From Thalassospira mesophila (lineage in GTDB: Bacteria; Pseudomonadota; Alphaproteobacteria; Rhodospirillales; Thalassospiraceae): a stretch of 64,000 nt of DNA. A model generated the notes under the pieces. The model had not been told where the DNA came from. It did not search any database and saw only the letters and a list, made by a program, of their open reading frames with translations. Of this stretch, positions 17,553 to 26,339 are shown piece after piece. The translations under genes were made by a program, and so were the position numbers. Every line of letters begins with the position of its first letter. The stretch's first letter is position 1. The DNA lies in the NCBI RefSeq assembly GCF_002115755.1, contig NZ_JFKA01000009.1:1-64000 (forward strand). Reading direction: 5' to 3'.

Positions 17553-20075
17553 ATGCGTCGCTTTCTGGCTTTATGTATGGTTCTTGCGTTGCTTGTGATG
17601 CCCGGTGCATTTGCACAGGCCCAAGACAACGGCAAATCAACCTGGCGGCAAATGCCGGGCACAGCGGCCGATATTTCCATCAATGCCGATGGGCAGGCCT
17701 ATGTCGTTGGCACAGATGGCACGCCGTGGCGGTGGGACCGGGTTGAACAACGCTGGCGGCGGATGTCTGGCCGCTTTGTCCGCATTTCGGCCGCATTGGG
17801 CAACCGCCCGTGGGCTGTCAGCGCCGAGGGTGTTGTTTTTTATTATAATGGTTTGTGGTGGGAAGACCGGGGCAAGGGTGTGGTTGATGTGGCCGCCGAC
17901 ATTGCCGGAAATGTCTATGCCGCCAAGTCAAACGGCCAGATATTGAAATGGTATGCGCTGCGCAATGAATGGCAACCGTTTGACGGTAACGCCGCCCGCC
18001 TTACTATCGACGGTAACGGTTTGCCATGGGTTGTTGGCACGGACGGGCATATCAGATCATACGATGGTAAAAACTGGTTAACACTGCCCGGTCTGGCCCG
18101 TGATATTGCCATTGGCTCCACCGATATTGTCGTGATAGCCGATGCTACCGGCCTGATCCGACTGTGGAATGCAGAAGACAAAAGCTGGGCTATCATTGAT
18201 GGGGCACGCGATGCCACGACAATTGGCGTTACCCCCGATGGCAAAATATGGGCCGCGGTCAAGGACGGTGTTATTTTGGCCAATGGCGGTTTACTGGATG
18301 AAGAAAGCAGCCTTGAACAAGATACCGTAAAAACCCCGAAAGCCGAACAACCCCAGACGCAACCCGTTATTGCCCCGCAGGCATCGGCGAGCGTCCCTGC
18401 GGCATCAGAACCCAATGCCGCAAGTATCGAGGCCCCGCCCATCGTTGTTGGTAACACCCCGCCAGCCATTACCAGCACATCCGACAGTGCCGGAACCAAT
18501 AATGCTGCCCGGTCCGATTTCGTTGATCCGGTTACCATCACCACCAACGACAAGTTAACCTTTATAAACACCGAAAAAACGGCGAAAACGCTTGCTATCG
18601 GTGCCGATGGCAGCGTTTTTGGTCTGGATGATGGCGGCAATATTTTGCGCTGGTCCAACCGCAAAAGACAGTTTGACAGTTTTCCCGGCACACTGGTGCG
18701 CATCAGCGTTGACAAGGACGACCACCCTTGGGGCCTGTCGGCACTGGGGCGCGTCTTTCGCCACGACGGTAAAAGATGGCGGCAAATTTACAATGCCACC
18801 GCGTCTGATATATCCGTCGGGTATGATGGCACCGTACTGGGCACAAATGCTGCCGGTCGTCTTTTCAGGCTTAATGCGGCCCAAACCCGGTTTGAACCTG
18901 TTCCCGGCACCCGGATCAGCCGGGTCGCGACCGGGCCGGATGGCACCCCCTGGACCGTGCGCACCGATAAACTGGTGCAACGCTGTGACGTCACACCGTG
19001 CAAGGTATACCCCCAAAAAGCCAATGCCATTTCAGTTGGCCCGGATGGCAGTGTTTTTATCGTATCGGACAGCCACCACCTGATGCGCCTCAACGAAGAT
19101 GGCCGGTTTGATATTGTGCAAACTGCGGGTAAAATTCCCGCTGATGTGGCCGTTGGGCCAATGGGCTACCCGTGGGTGGTTACCGATAACGAGCTTGTTT
19201 TGGCATCGACGTTTTTTGATCGCGACGAAAGCGACGACCCGCTAGAAGCCGCCACCACCGATGAAGACGGCACCACAGGCATCGGGGCAACGGCAACCGT
19301 TGCCAGCAGCCCGTCAAGCTTTACATTTTCCAAAAATATTACCTTCGACTCTGTCCCGGCACCCGGCCTTGGGTCGTCATCTGCCGTGCTTGCCAGCGAT
19401 ATAGATGGCATCATCTGGGCAACGGCCTATAACGCGGAAATTAAAAAATACAGTCCCCGACAACGGAAATTTGTCAGCGCCAATGCCCGGCTTGGCACCA
19501 ATCAGGAAATCGTACTTTCATTTGATATTGCCCCGAATGGCGACATCTGGGCCTATGCCGACAGCATGCAAACACGCACTTTGCTGCGCGAACGCAATCG
19601 GGTTATCAAACAGTATAATATTGCCAATGCAGAGCCCAAAGATGTTGCTGTTAGCCCGGATGGCACCGTATTTGCCATTTTTGATTTTGGCTCGGATTGG
19701 TATCTGTATTCCAAAGCGCCTAATTCGGAAAACTTTACCAAGTTTAGCAATGACAATGAAATTTACAAAGTTTCTGTCGGACCGGGGAATGACATCTGGA
19801 TCATCGACAGCGACAATGTTGTTAAACAATGGACCGGCAAAAAATTCCAGTCCCGTCCGGCACAGGGCCAAAAAGCAGGTGTCATTGCGGTTGGTAAAAC
19901 CGACGGTACCGTTTACATCCGAGATCTGGATAACGGCCTGCTCAAATGGAACGGCATTAACCACAGTTTTGACCGTGTTAATAATATCAGCGCCGATTAC
20001 GTCGCCATTGATGAAAAGGGGCGCCCCTGGGTAAGCGATGGCACCGCCAACGTCGTTAAACGGGCAAGAAACTAA
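17553..20075 (+). CDS. Exported tectonin-type beta-propeller protein
   Basis: About 840 residues with a signal peptide (FLALCMVLALLVMPGAFAQA). Many short repeats of about 38-45 residues carry a D-G-x-x-W/V core, for example NADGQAYVVGTDGTPWRWD, GPDGTPWTVRTDKLV and DEKGRPWVSDGT. This fits tectonin (TECPR) propellers that bind glycans or LPS. Two linkers rich in Thr/Ala/Pro/Gln (about residues 248-335 and 550-590) separate propeller blocks. It follows the secretin gene by 29 bp and is probably cotranscribed. The ATG at 17553 is chosen; an in-frame TTG at 17538 would add 5 residues. It could be a surface lectin displayed or exported through the neighbouring secretin (inference). Confidence 0.78.
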   Translation: MRRFLALCMVLALLVMPGAFAQAQDNGKSTWRQMPGTAADISINADGQAYVVGTDGTPWRWDRVEQRWRRMSGRFVRISAALGNRPWAVSAEGVVFYYNGLWWEDRGKGVVDVAADIAGNVYAAKSNGQILKWYALRNEWQPFDGNAARLTIDGNGLPWVVGTDGHIRSYDGKNWLTLPGLARDIAIGSTDIVVIADATGLIRLWNAEDKSWAIIDGARDATTIGVTPDGKIWAAVKDGVILANGGLLDEESSLEQDTVKTPKAEQPQTQPVIAPQASASVPAASEPNAASIEAPPIVVGNTPPAITSTSDSAGTNNAARSDFVDPVTITTNDKLTFINTEKTAKTLAIGADGSVFGLDDGGNILRWSNRKRQFDSFPGTLVRISVDKDDHPWGLSALGRVFRHDGKRWRQIYNATASDISVGYDGTVLGTNAAGRLFRLNAAQTRFEPVPGTRISRVATGPDGTPWTVRTDKLVQRCDVTPCKVYPQKANAISVGPDGSVFIVSDSHHLMRLNEDGRFDIVQTAGKIPADVAVGPMGYPWVVTDNELVLASTFFDRDESDDPLEAATTDEDGTTGIGATATVASSPSSFTFSKNITFDSVPAPGLGSSSAVLASDIDGIIWATAYNAEIKKYSPRQRKFVSANARLGTNQEIVLSFDIAPNGDIWAYADSMQTRTLLRERNRVIKQYNIANAEPKDVAVSPDGTVFAIFDFGSDWYLYSKAPNSENFTKFSNDNEIYKVSVGPGNDIWIIDSDNVVKQWTGKKFQSRPAQGQKAGVIAVGKTDGTVYIRDLDNGLLKWNGINHSFDRVNNISADYVAIDEKGRPWVSDGTANVVKRARN

Positions 20076-20200
20076 CGCATCTGATTGTTCTATATATTTA
20101 ATTCATTCAAACAATTATCCCGGTTATGCTGCTACCCACGCAATGTTATCCTGTATTAAGCAACCGGTATTTATCATCACAGATTTTACGGAATTACTTT

Positions 20201-20491
20201 ATGAGCAAACTTACCATCGTCGCCAATATTCATGCCGATCCCAGCCAGATTGATCTGGTCAAGGCCGAGCTGGAAAAACTTGTCCCCCTGACGCGCGCCG
20301 AAGAAGGATGCATTTGTTATGATTTGCATCGCGATAATGAGGATCCGGCACATTTTATGTTTTTTGAAATCTGGGAAACCCGTGCGTTATGGCAAACACA
20401 TATGCAAGCCCCGCATATTGCCGCCTATGCGCAGGCAACCGACGGGGCTGTGGTCGATTTTCGCTTAAACGAAATGACGAATATCAGCTAA
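20201..20491 (+). CDS. Antibiotic biosynthesis monooxygenase (ABM)-fold protein
   Basis: A 96-residue ferredoxin-like-fold protein of the ABM/YgiN class, with the family pattern of a first strand (KLTIVANIHAD), then LVPLTRAEEGCICYDLHRD and FEIWETRALWQTHMQAPHI. YgiN-type members are quinol monooxygenases, while others bind heme or act as dehydratases. The substrate cannot be read from sequence. It stands alone 125 bp after the tectonin gene and converges with the ROK regulator gene. Confidence 0.85.
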   Translation: MSKLTIVANIHADPSQIDLVKAELEKLVPLTRAEEGCICYDLHRDNEDPAHFMFFEIWETRALWQTHMQAPHIAAYAQATDGAVVDFRLNEMTNIS

Positions 20492-20546
20492 ACCTGCAAA
20501 AACCTGACCGTCCATCTTCTGGCGGTCGTAACCGGGGCAGGGGTGT

Positions 20547-21809
20547 TTATTTTGTGCTGCCTGACGGCAAAACAAACATGTTTTCGTCATGACGCAACAG
20601 GCTTTGGCCAATTGCACCTTGCAGGGCAATGTCCTTGTCCCACGGCAAATGAATAATTTTGGGGCCCCGGCGCAGTTCCGGCACCTGGGCATCGTGCAAG
20701 CTGCGCTGGATTTCGGGTTCCATCAGGTCGTAAGCCCGCGCGCCAGACCCGGTGATTAAAATGCGTTCGGGCCCCAGCAAGGCAATCAGGTTGGCAATGC
20801 CATAACCCAGAACTTTGCCCGCATGACGAAACAAATCTGCCAGATCTTCATTTCCGTCGCGGGCCTGGCGCACCAGATCCATCATCTGGTCCTCACCGGG
20901 GTGTAACGGATTGGCGATATACATCTCTGGCGGCAGATCAATCAGCGCGCTGGCATCACGAAGAATAGCATAATCGCCGATATAGGCCTCCAGACAGCCG
21001 CGCCGCCCGCAATTGCACAAAGGACCATCGGTTTGATATTTTGTGTGGCCAAATTCGGCTGCCGCCCCGAACGGTCCGTTGTAAACAGCCCCGTTCAGCA
21101 CCAGCCCCATGCCAATACCATAGCCCAGCATGATCACAGCAAAATCGCCATTGCCGTATAAACTGTTATCCTGGGTAATGGCGGTTGCAATGCAATTGGC
21201 GTCGTTCGACATTTGAACATTGGTGCCGTAACGGTCCCGCAGCGGTTTTGTGATGGCAATCTGGCGCAGTCGCAATGCGGGCGACCACATAATTTCGCCG
21301 CTGTTACTATCTGCAACCCCCTGAACGGCAATACCAATGCCCACCATACCCTGTGGCGATAGTTCAGGGTTTTCAGCCACGAACTGATCAATAAATTCAC
21401 ACAGCTTTGCAATCAGGCCCTGTTCATCCAGATCACGGGTATTCAGGCGGTGGCGGGTGCAACGCTCAATTTCACCCTTGAAGTTCCCCAGGGCGATCTC
21501 GATCAGGTTAATCGTCAGTTTAACACCAACCACATAGGCGGCCGACGCCACCAGATCAAGCAGCACCTTTGGTCGGCCGCGTGTCGCCCCATGGCCGCCA
21601 TTTCCGCTGCCACCATTGCCGGCACTGCTGGTTTCCTGCACCAGCCCCTGCGCCATTAAATCTGCGGTTAACGACGTTACTGTCGCCGGGCTAAGCCCCG
21701 TTTGCGTGCCGATATCAATTCGCGCGGCGGGGCCATGAATGCGCAAATACCGTAAAATGGCAATTTGTGAGGGTTGGCGCGGTATGTCGGCGGCGGCGCG
21801 ACGGCTCAT
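20547..21809 (-). CDS. ROK-family repressor (XylR-like) of the adjacent sugar transporter
   Basis: A 420-residue ROK transcription factor. An N-terminal winged helix (SQIAILRYLRIHGPAARIDI, TGLSPATVTSLTADLMAQGL) is joined by a Gly-rich linker (AGNGGSGNGGHGATRG) to a ROK sugar-kinase-like domain. That domain has the zinc motif CNCGRRGCLEAY. In Proteobacteria such proteins commonly repress D-xylose transport and catabolism genes. It is the last gene of the minus-strand group after XylG, separated by 226 bp containing a hairpin. A ligand such as xylose is inferred from context, not from residues. Confidence 0.88.
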   Translation of the reverse strand: MSRRAAADIPRQPSQIAILRYLRIHGPAARIDIGTQTGLSPATVTSLTADLMAQGLVQETSSAGNGGSGNGGHGATRGRPKVLLDLVASAAYVVGVKLTINLIEIALGNFKGEIERCTRHRLNTRDLDEQGLIAKLCEFIDQFVAENPELSPQGMVGIGIAVQGVADSNSGEIMWSPALRLRQIAITKPLRDRYGTNVQMSNDANCIATAITQDNSLYGNGDFAVIMLGYGIGMGLVLNGAVYNGPFGAAAEFGHTKYQTDGPLCNCGRRGCLEAYIGDYAILRDASALIDLPPEMYIANPLHPGEDQMMDLVRQARDGNEDLADLFRHAGKVLGYGIANLIALLGPERILITGSGARAYDLMEPEIQRSLHDAQVPELRRGPKIIHLPWDKDIALQGAIGQSLLRHDENMFVLPSGSTK

Positions 21810-21881
21810 GAACGGGGCCTGTTGGTATGCGGTTTACGGATCGGCACGGCTCGGCAGCCCGCGCGTGAAAGAGACCTCATC

Positions 21882-21910
21882 ACCGGGGCGGTGATATTCG
21901 CCGCCCCGGT
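21882..21910. terminator. GC-rich hairpin between the transporter ATPase and ROK genes
   Basis: Arms ACCGGGGCGG (21882-21891) and CCGCCCCGGT (21901-21910) pair perfectly around 9 nt. It sits in the 226-bp gap on the minus-strand path from xylG to the ROK gene and may reduce read-through. No T-run follows on the minus strand. Confidence 0.4.
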
Positions 21911-22035
21911 ATTTATAGCTGTGTATTACAGTAATTCCTGTGCGGCAAGAATGTGAATGACGCCCCCATGCCGCTGGCCACAGTCGTGACACGGCGGCAC
22001 AAAATACAGCCCTGTTGCGGTTGAAATGTCAGCCG

Positions 22036-22848
22036 TTATGCAACATGGGCGGGCACATTGGTGGCACCGGGTCCGGCAAGATGCATAAGGTGTTCCGGCA
22101 TTTTACCCAGAATGATCATACCCAGAACGTCATCATGGGTCACATCGCGCGTGCTAACCGTGCCGACCAGCTTGCCATTTTTCATAACATGCAAACGGTC
22201 GGACAAATCAAACACGTCGTGCAAATCATGGCTGATCAGCAATATCCCCAGCCCGTCTTTTTTAAGCTGGTCAATCAAATCACCCACCATCCGGGTTTCC
22301 TGCACGCCCAGGGCCGCACAGGGTTCGTCCATAATCAGAATGCGGGCTTCAAACAACAGGGCGCGGGCAATCGCAACCGATTGCCGCTGCCCGCCCGACA
22401 AGGCCGATACCGGGGAATTGAATTTTTTGAAATTCGGGTTAAGGCGGTGCAAAACCTCGCGGGCTTTATGTTCCATTGCCCCATCGTCAAGAAACCCGGC
22501 CCGTGTCACAATTTCACGGCCTAAAAACAGGTTCTGTGCCGCATCCAGATTATCGGCCAGCGCAAGGTTTTGATAGATCGTTTCAATATTATTGTCGCGC
22601 GCATCGCGGGCATTTTCAATTTTCACCTCGCGACCATCCACAATGATCTGGCCGCGTTCGGGCGTATAGGCGCCCGACAAAACCTTGATCAGGGTTGATT
22701 TTCCCGCACCATTATGGCCCAGAACACCCACCACTTCGCCGGGGTAAAGATCAATCGACACCCCGTCAACTGCCTTCACACCGCCAAAGCTGATGTGAAT
22801 ATCGCGCATTTCGACCAATGGTTTTTTATGTGCTGCCTTGTCAGACAT
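22036..22848 (-). CDS. xylG: XylG-like sugar ABC transporter ATPase
   Basis: A 270-residue ATPase with P-loop GHNGAGKST, signature LSGGQRQS, Walker B ILIMDEP and switch LISHDLHD. E. coli XylG has two fused ATPase domains (about 510 residues); this one has a single domain, as is common for alphaproteobacterial sugar importers of this family, so a homodimer is expected. It is 14 bp downstream of the permease gene and energises import by the adjacent XylH/XylF-like components. The sugar is most likely D-xylose because of the neighbouring oxidative-pathway enzymes, but related sugars are possible. Confidence 0.87.
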   Translation of the reverse strand: MSDKAAHKKPLVEMRDIHISFGGVKAVDGVSIDLYPGEVVGVLGHNGAGKSTLIKVLSGAYTPERGQIIVDGREVKIENARDARDNNIETIYQNLALADNLDAAQNLFLGREIVTRAGFLDDGAMEHKAREVLHRLNPNFKKFNSPVSALSGGQRQSVAIARALLFEARILIMDEPCAALGVQETRMVGDLIDQLKKDGLGILLISHDLHDVFDLSDRLHVMKNGKLVGTVSTRDVTHDDVLGMIILGKMPEHLMHLAGPGATNVPAHVA

Positions 22849-22862
22849 GGTCCAGCCCTCCC

Positions 22863-24128
22863 TTATGCCGTTGGATCGCTGTAGCGGCGATGGAAATATT
22901 TGTCACTAAACACCGCCAGGACCAGAACCAGACCGATAACGATGCTTTGCAACGATGTATCCACACCCAACAGTGCCATGCCACTTTGCAAGCTTTGCAT
23001 CACCAGCGCCCCGATCAGCGCGCCGTAAATCGTACCAACCCCGCCCGCTAGCGATGTGCCGCCAATGACAACGGCTGCAATCACGCGCAATTCATCCAGC
23101 GTTCCCAGATCATTCCCGGCAGATTGCAACCGCGCCGATGAAATGGCAGCACTGACCGCGCAAAGAAGGCCCATCAGGGCAAAAACTGCAACGGTCATAC
23201 GTTTGACATTAACCCCGGCCAGCTCAGCCGCCTGCGGGTTGCCACCAATGGCATAAACATAGCGGCCAAATCGCGTGCGTTTGGCAACCACCGTTAAAAC
23301 AATGGCAACAACGGCAACAATCAGAAGCGGGATCGCAATACCATGGGAAATTTCAAGGTTTTCCGGGGTCGCGGGCAGGCCGCGCTGCGCCAGAATTTTT
23401 TCTGCGGCACGCGATGGCAAATAATAGGCGTTCAGCGTAATCACCGCGACCAGAACCAGACCGGCCTTGACCGCAGCATTGGTGCATTCCGCCCACACCG
23501 GTTTGACCGGAAATTCAAACGAAAGCCTGCGCCGTCGATCCATGATCGCGGCATAAATAATCGCAGCTATTGCAACGATGGCGGCAATCCAGCTCCACAT
23601 CGCGCCGATCGTGCCATTAATGCCGCCGCCCAATAGAATAAAATTGGCATCCAGCGGGGCCACAGTGCGCCCTTGTGTTACCCACCACGCAGCACCGCGC
23701 CACACAAGCAAGCCGCCAAGCGTCACAATGAAGGCAGGCACCCCGAGATAGCCAACCGCAACACCCTGAATACCGCCAATAAGCGCACCAATCACCAGCC
23801 CGGCAAACAGCGTGATAATCCAGGTCATTGGGTGGTTATAGGCTAGAAATTGCGGCAAAATATCGGTCTGGATCACGCCCATAATCATGGCCAGAACGCC
23901 AAGAATGGAACCAACCGACAAATCAATATGACGGGTGACAATGATCAGCACCATGCCACAGGCCATAACAGCAACAGATGCCGTTTGAACCGACAGGTTA
24001 AACATATTGCGCGGCGTTATAAAACGCCCGCCCGATGCCAGGTCAAAGCCGATCCAGATAATCAGCAAAACCACGGCCAGACCGACAAGGCGGCGGTCAA
24101 TTTCCATTTTGGCAAGAAGTTGGGTCAT
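22863..24128 (-). CDS. xylH: XylH-like sugar ABC transporter permease
   Basis: A 421-residue polytopic inner-membrane protein of the BPD_transp_2 class with about ten hydrophobic spans, for example [17 protein letters not shown] and [20 protein letters not shown]. It has the family blocks [30 protein letters not shown] and [20 protein letters not shown]. The long insert near residues 170-260 matches the XylH subgroup rather than the shorter RbsC. It lies between xylF and xylG on the minus strand. Confidence 0.9.
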   Translation of the reverse strand: MTQLLAKMEIDRRLVGLAVVLLIIWIGFDLASGGRFITPRNMFNLSVQTASVAVMACGMVLIIVTRHIDLSVGSILGVLAMIMGVIQTDILPQFLAYNHPMTWIITLFAGLVIGALIGGIQGVAVGYLGVPAFIVTLGGLLVWRGAAWWVTQGRTVAPLDANFILLGGGINGTIGAMWSWIAAIVAIAAIIYAAIMDRRRRLSFEFPVKPVWAECTNAAVKAGLVLVAVITLNAYYLPSRAAEKILAQRGLPATPENLEISHGIAIPLLIVAVVAIVLTVVAKRTRFGRYVYAIGGNPQAAELAGVNVKRMTVAVFALMGLLCAVSAAISSARLQSAGNDLGTLDELRVIAAVVIGGTSLAGGVGTIYGALIGALVMQSLQSGMALLGVDTSLQSIVIGLVLVLAVFSDKYFHRRYSDPTA

Positions 24129-24148
24129 ATAATGTGCTCGTCAGGCAG

Positions 24149-24179
24149 CGGGGCCGGAAAGCTCGCACCTCCGGCCCCG
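24149..24179 (-). promoter_or_regulatory. Intercistronic hairpin directly after the binding-protein gene xylF
   Basis: Perfect 10-bp arms (CGGGGCCGGA at 24149-24158, TCCGGCCCCG at 24170-24179) surround an 11-nt loop in the 84-bp gap between xylF and xylH. Hairpins here typically stabilise the upstream mRNA or partly terminate, so the binding protein is made in excess over the permease. That role is inferred from position. Confidence 0.6.
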
Positions 24180-24212
24180 TGGTTTCGCAAGGTCGAATGA
24201 AAGGACAAACGC

Positions 24213-25244
24213 CTAGTTACAGGCGGCGACCTTGGTGTCTGTCACACCCTTGCACACCACATCCTTGCTAACCCACCCCGCATCAATCACAAGGTCAAGC
24301 TTGTCCTGGGTGATGGCAACCGGATCCAGGAAATAGGATTTCATGATTGTGCCGTTCGGGCTTTTCCAGTCCTGCGTGCCTTTAACATCGCCAAGTTTAG
24401 TGCCTTTGGCCAGCTCAACCGCAATTTCGGCCGCGCGCTGCCCCAAAAGGCGGGCGTCTTTCCAGACCGAAACGGTTTGTGTGCCCAAGGCAACCCGGTT
24501 AAGGGCGGCATGGTCGCCGTCCTGCCCGGAAACGGGAATACCCTGCATGCCCTGTGCGGCAAGGGCGGCAATCGCGCCGCCTGCTGTGCCGTCATTCGAT
24601 GCGACAACGGCGTCAACCTTGTTGTCCGCCGCAGTCAGGAACTGTTCCATGTTGCGCTGGGCGATGGCGGGCTGCCAACTCTCGGTATAGGCCTCGCCAA
24701 CAACCTTGATATCGCCGCTATCAATGGCAGCTTGCAAAACTTCAAGCTGGCCCTGATGCAGGATATCGGCGTTAGGGTCGGTCGGTGCGCCCTTGATGAA
24801 AACGTAATTGCCTTTGGGTTGCTTGGCAAAAACCGCCTCGGCCTGCAGTTGGCCGACTTTTTTGTTATCGAAGGTAATGTAATAGGCGTTCGGATTTTCG
24901 ATCAGGCGGTCATACCCGACAATCGGAATGCCTTCATTAACCGCTTGGGTAATGGCAGCCCCGATCGAGGATGAATCCTGTGCCAGCACAATCAGGGCAT
25001 TTGCCCCGCGCGAGATCAGGCTTTCAATATCGCTTAGCTGTTTGCTGGGCGAGCTTTGGGCATCGGCACTAATATAGTCAGCACCGGCGGCATCCAGTGC
25101 CTTGACGATGGCGGCTTCATCGGTTTTCCAGCGCTCTTCCTGAAAATTGGACCAGCTGACCCCGACAACCAGATCGGCAGCAAATGCATGTGTAGAGAGC
25201 AACACGGTGCCCGCAAGGGCGACCGAGGAGAGGAGCTTTTTCAT
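24213..25244 (-). CDS. xylF: XylF-like periplasmic D-xylose-binding protein
   Basis: A 343-residue exported binding protein with a signal peptide (LLSSVALAGTVLLSTHAFAA) and the type I periplasmic sugar-binding fold. XylF-like blocks include GVSWSNFQEERWKTDE, DAQSSPSKQLSDIESLI, GYDRLIENPNAYYITFDN and VSGQDGDHAALNRV. It is the first gene of the minus-strand importer operon and diverges from the SDR gene at 25482. The ATG at 25244 follows AGGGAAGAAACAA on the minus strand. Confidence 0.92.
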   Translation of the reverse strand: MKKLLSSVALAGTVLLSTHAFAADLVVGVSWSNFQEERWKTDEAAIVKALDAAGADYISADAQSSPSKQLSDIESLISRGANALIVLAQDSSSIGAAITQAVNEGIPIVGYDRLIENPNAYYITFDNKKVGQLQAEAVFAKQPKGNYVFIKGAPTDPNADILHQGQLEVLQAAIDSGDIKVVGEAYTESWQPAIAQRNMEQFLTAADNKVDAVVASNDGTAGGAIAALAAQGMQGIPVSGQDGDHAALNRVALGTQTVSVWKDARLLGQRAAEIAVELAKGTKLGDVKGTQDWKSPNGTIMKSYFLDPVAITQDKLDLVIDAGWVSKDVVCKGVTDTKVAACN

Positions 25245-25481
25245 TTGTTTCTTCCCTGAATGAATGTGCTTGGTGCGACATTTATTTTTATTATCGAAAA
25301 AATGTTGACGTGTCCGGCCAGCGCTGTCAAATTTTTTTTAGTCCATGAATTAAAAAATATGCATTTGTGCGTCTTTTTTGCCAAAACCCTGTCATCACAG
25401 ATTGGATTTTTGATGAAAAAGCATGTTGCATCGCAAAATTTAATTCACCAACCAAAAATAAGTAAGAAATCAGGAAACGCC
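25245..25481. promoter_or_regulatory. Divergent promoter region xylF / SDR with a candidate ROK operator
   Basis: This 237-bp AT-rich gap must carry both promoters. An imperfect inverted repeat, TTTTTTAG (25334-25341) and TTAAAAAA (25350-25357), matches at 7 of 8 positions around an 8-bp spacer. Proteobacterial ROK sugar repressors often bind AT-rich palindromes of this sort. Assignment to the regulator at 20547 is a guess. The frame extending the SDR upstream through this region is rejected because it lacks family sequence. Confidence 0.4.
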
Positions 25482-26243
25482 ATGACCGCCAGTTACCATG
25501 ATCTTAAAGGGAAAACCGTTCTCGTCACCGGGGGTGCCTCGGGAATTGGCGCATCACTAGTGCGGGCTTTTTGTGCCCAGGGGGCCACTGTCGGCTTTTT
25601 TGATATTGATGACAGTGCCGGGGAAAAACTATGCGACCTGATCGAACAGGAACTTGCTGTTCGCCCGGTTTATATGTCGCTAGACCTGCGCAATCAGGAC
25701 GCCATTCCCGTTGCCATCGGCGAACTTGCCACCCGGATTGGCACGATTGATGTGCTGGTCAATAATGCCGCCCGCGATGACCGCCACAGCCCGGCGCAAA
25801 CCGGCCCGGCGGAATGGCGCGAGCGGCTGGATGTTAATTTGTCGCACCAGTTTTTTTGTTCGCGCGCGGTTGCCCCGGCAATGGCAGAACAAGGGCACGG
25901 CAGCATCATTAATTTCAGTTCGGTCAGTTATTTGATGGGGTTGCCTGATCTGGTAGGGTACGAAACCGCAAAGGCGGGCATTATTGGCATGACCCGTGCG
26001 TTAGCGCGTGATTGGGGGCGCGATGGCATTCGTGTTAACACCGTTATTCCCGGTTGCATCATGACCCAGCGCCAGCTTGACCTGTGGATCACCCCCGAAG
26101 ACGAAGCCCGCATTCAGGAACAACAATGTTTAAAACGCCGCCTGATCGGTGAAGATGTTGCACAAATGGTATTGTTTCTGGCATCAGATGTATCGTCGGC
26201 CTGCACATCGCAAAGCTTTATTGTCGATGGCGGGCTGGTTTAA
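25482..26243 (+). CDS. SDR sugar dehydrogenase, probable D-xylose 1-dehydrogenase type
   Basis: A 253-residue classical short-chain dehydrogenase with NAD(P) motif TGGASGIG, NNAA, catalytic Ser in NFSSVSYL and YETAK. The C-terminus VDGGL is typical of the family. Size and context (divergent from XylFGH-like genes, followed by a YjhG-type dehydratase) fit oxidation of D-xylose to xylonolactone in a Weimberg or Dahms pathway, as with Caulobacter XylB. The substrate is inferred from neighbours. The ATG at 25482 follows AGGAAA at 25472-25477. Confidence 0.85.
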   Translation: MTASYHDLKGKTVLVTGGASGIGASLVRAFCAQGATVGFFDIDDSAGEKLCDLIEQELAVRPVYMSLDLRNQDAIPVAIGELATRIGTIDVLVNNAARDDRHSPAQTGPAEWRERLDVNLSHQFFCSRAVAPAMAEQGHGSIINFSSVSYLMGLPDLVGYETAKAGIIGMTRALARDWGRDGIRVNTVIPGCIMTQRQLDLWITPEDEARIQEQQCLKRRLIGEDVAQMVLFLASDVSSACTSQSFIVDGGLV

Positions 26244-26339
26244 CCGTCTTTGCACTTCACATTGGGATATGCCCGTGTTTGTTAAACTGGCATAACCGAA
26301 CCCGCCTTTTGTTGCTTCCCGCTAAATTTCGAGTTGATC

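Noticed and set aside
25260..25481. Upstream extension of the SDR gene
   Set aside because: The added residues have no SDR similarity and cover the divergent promoter; AGGAAA before the ATG at 25482 decides the start.
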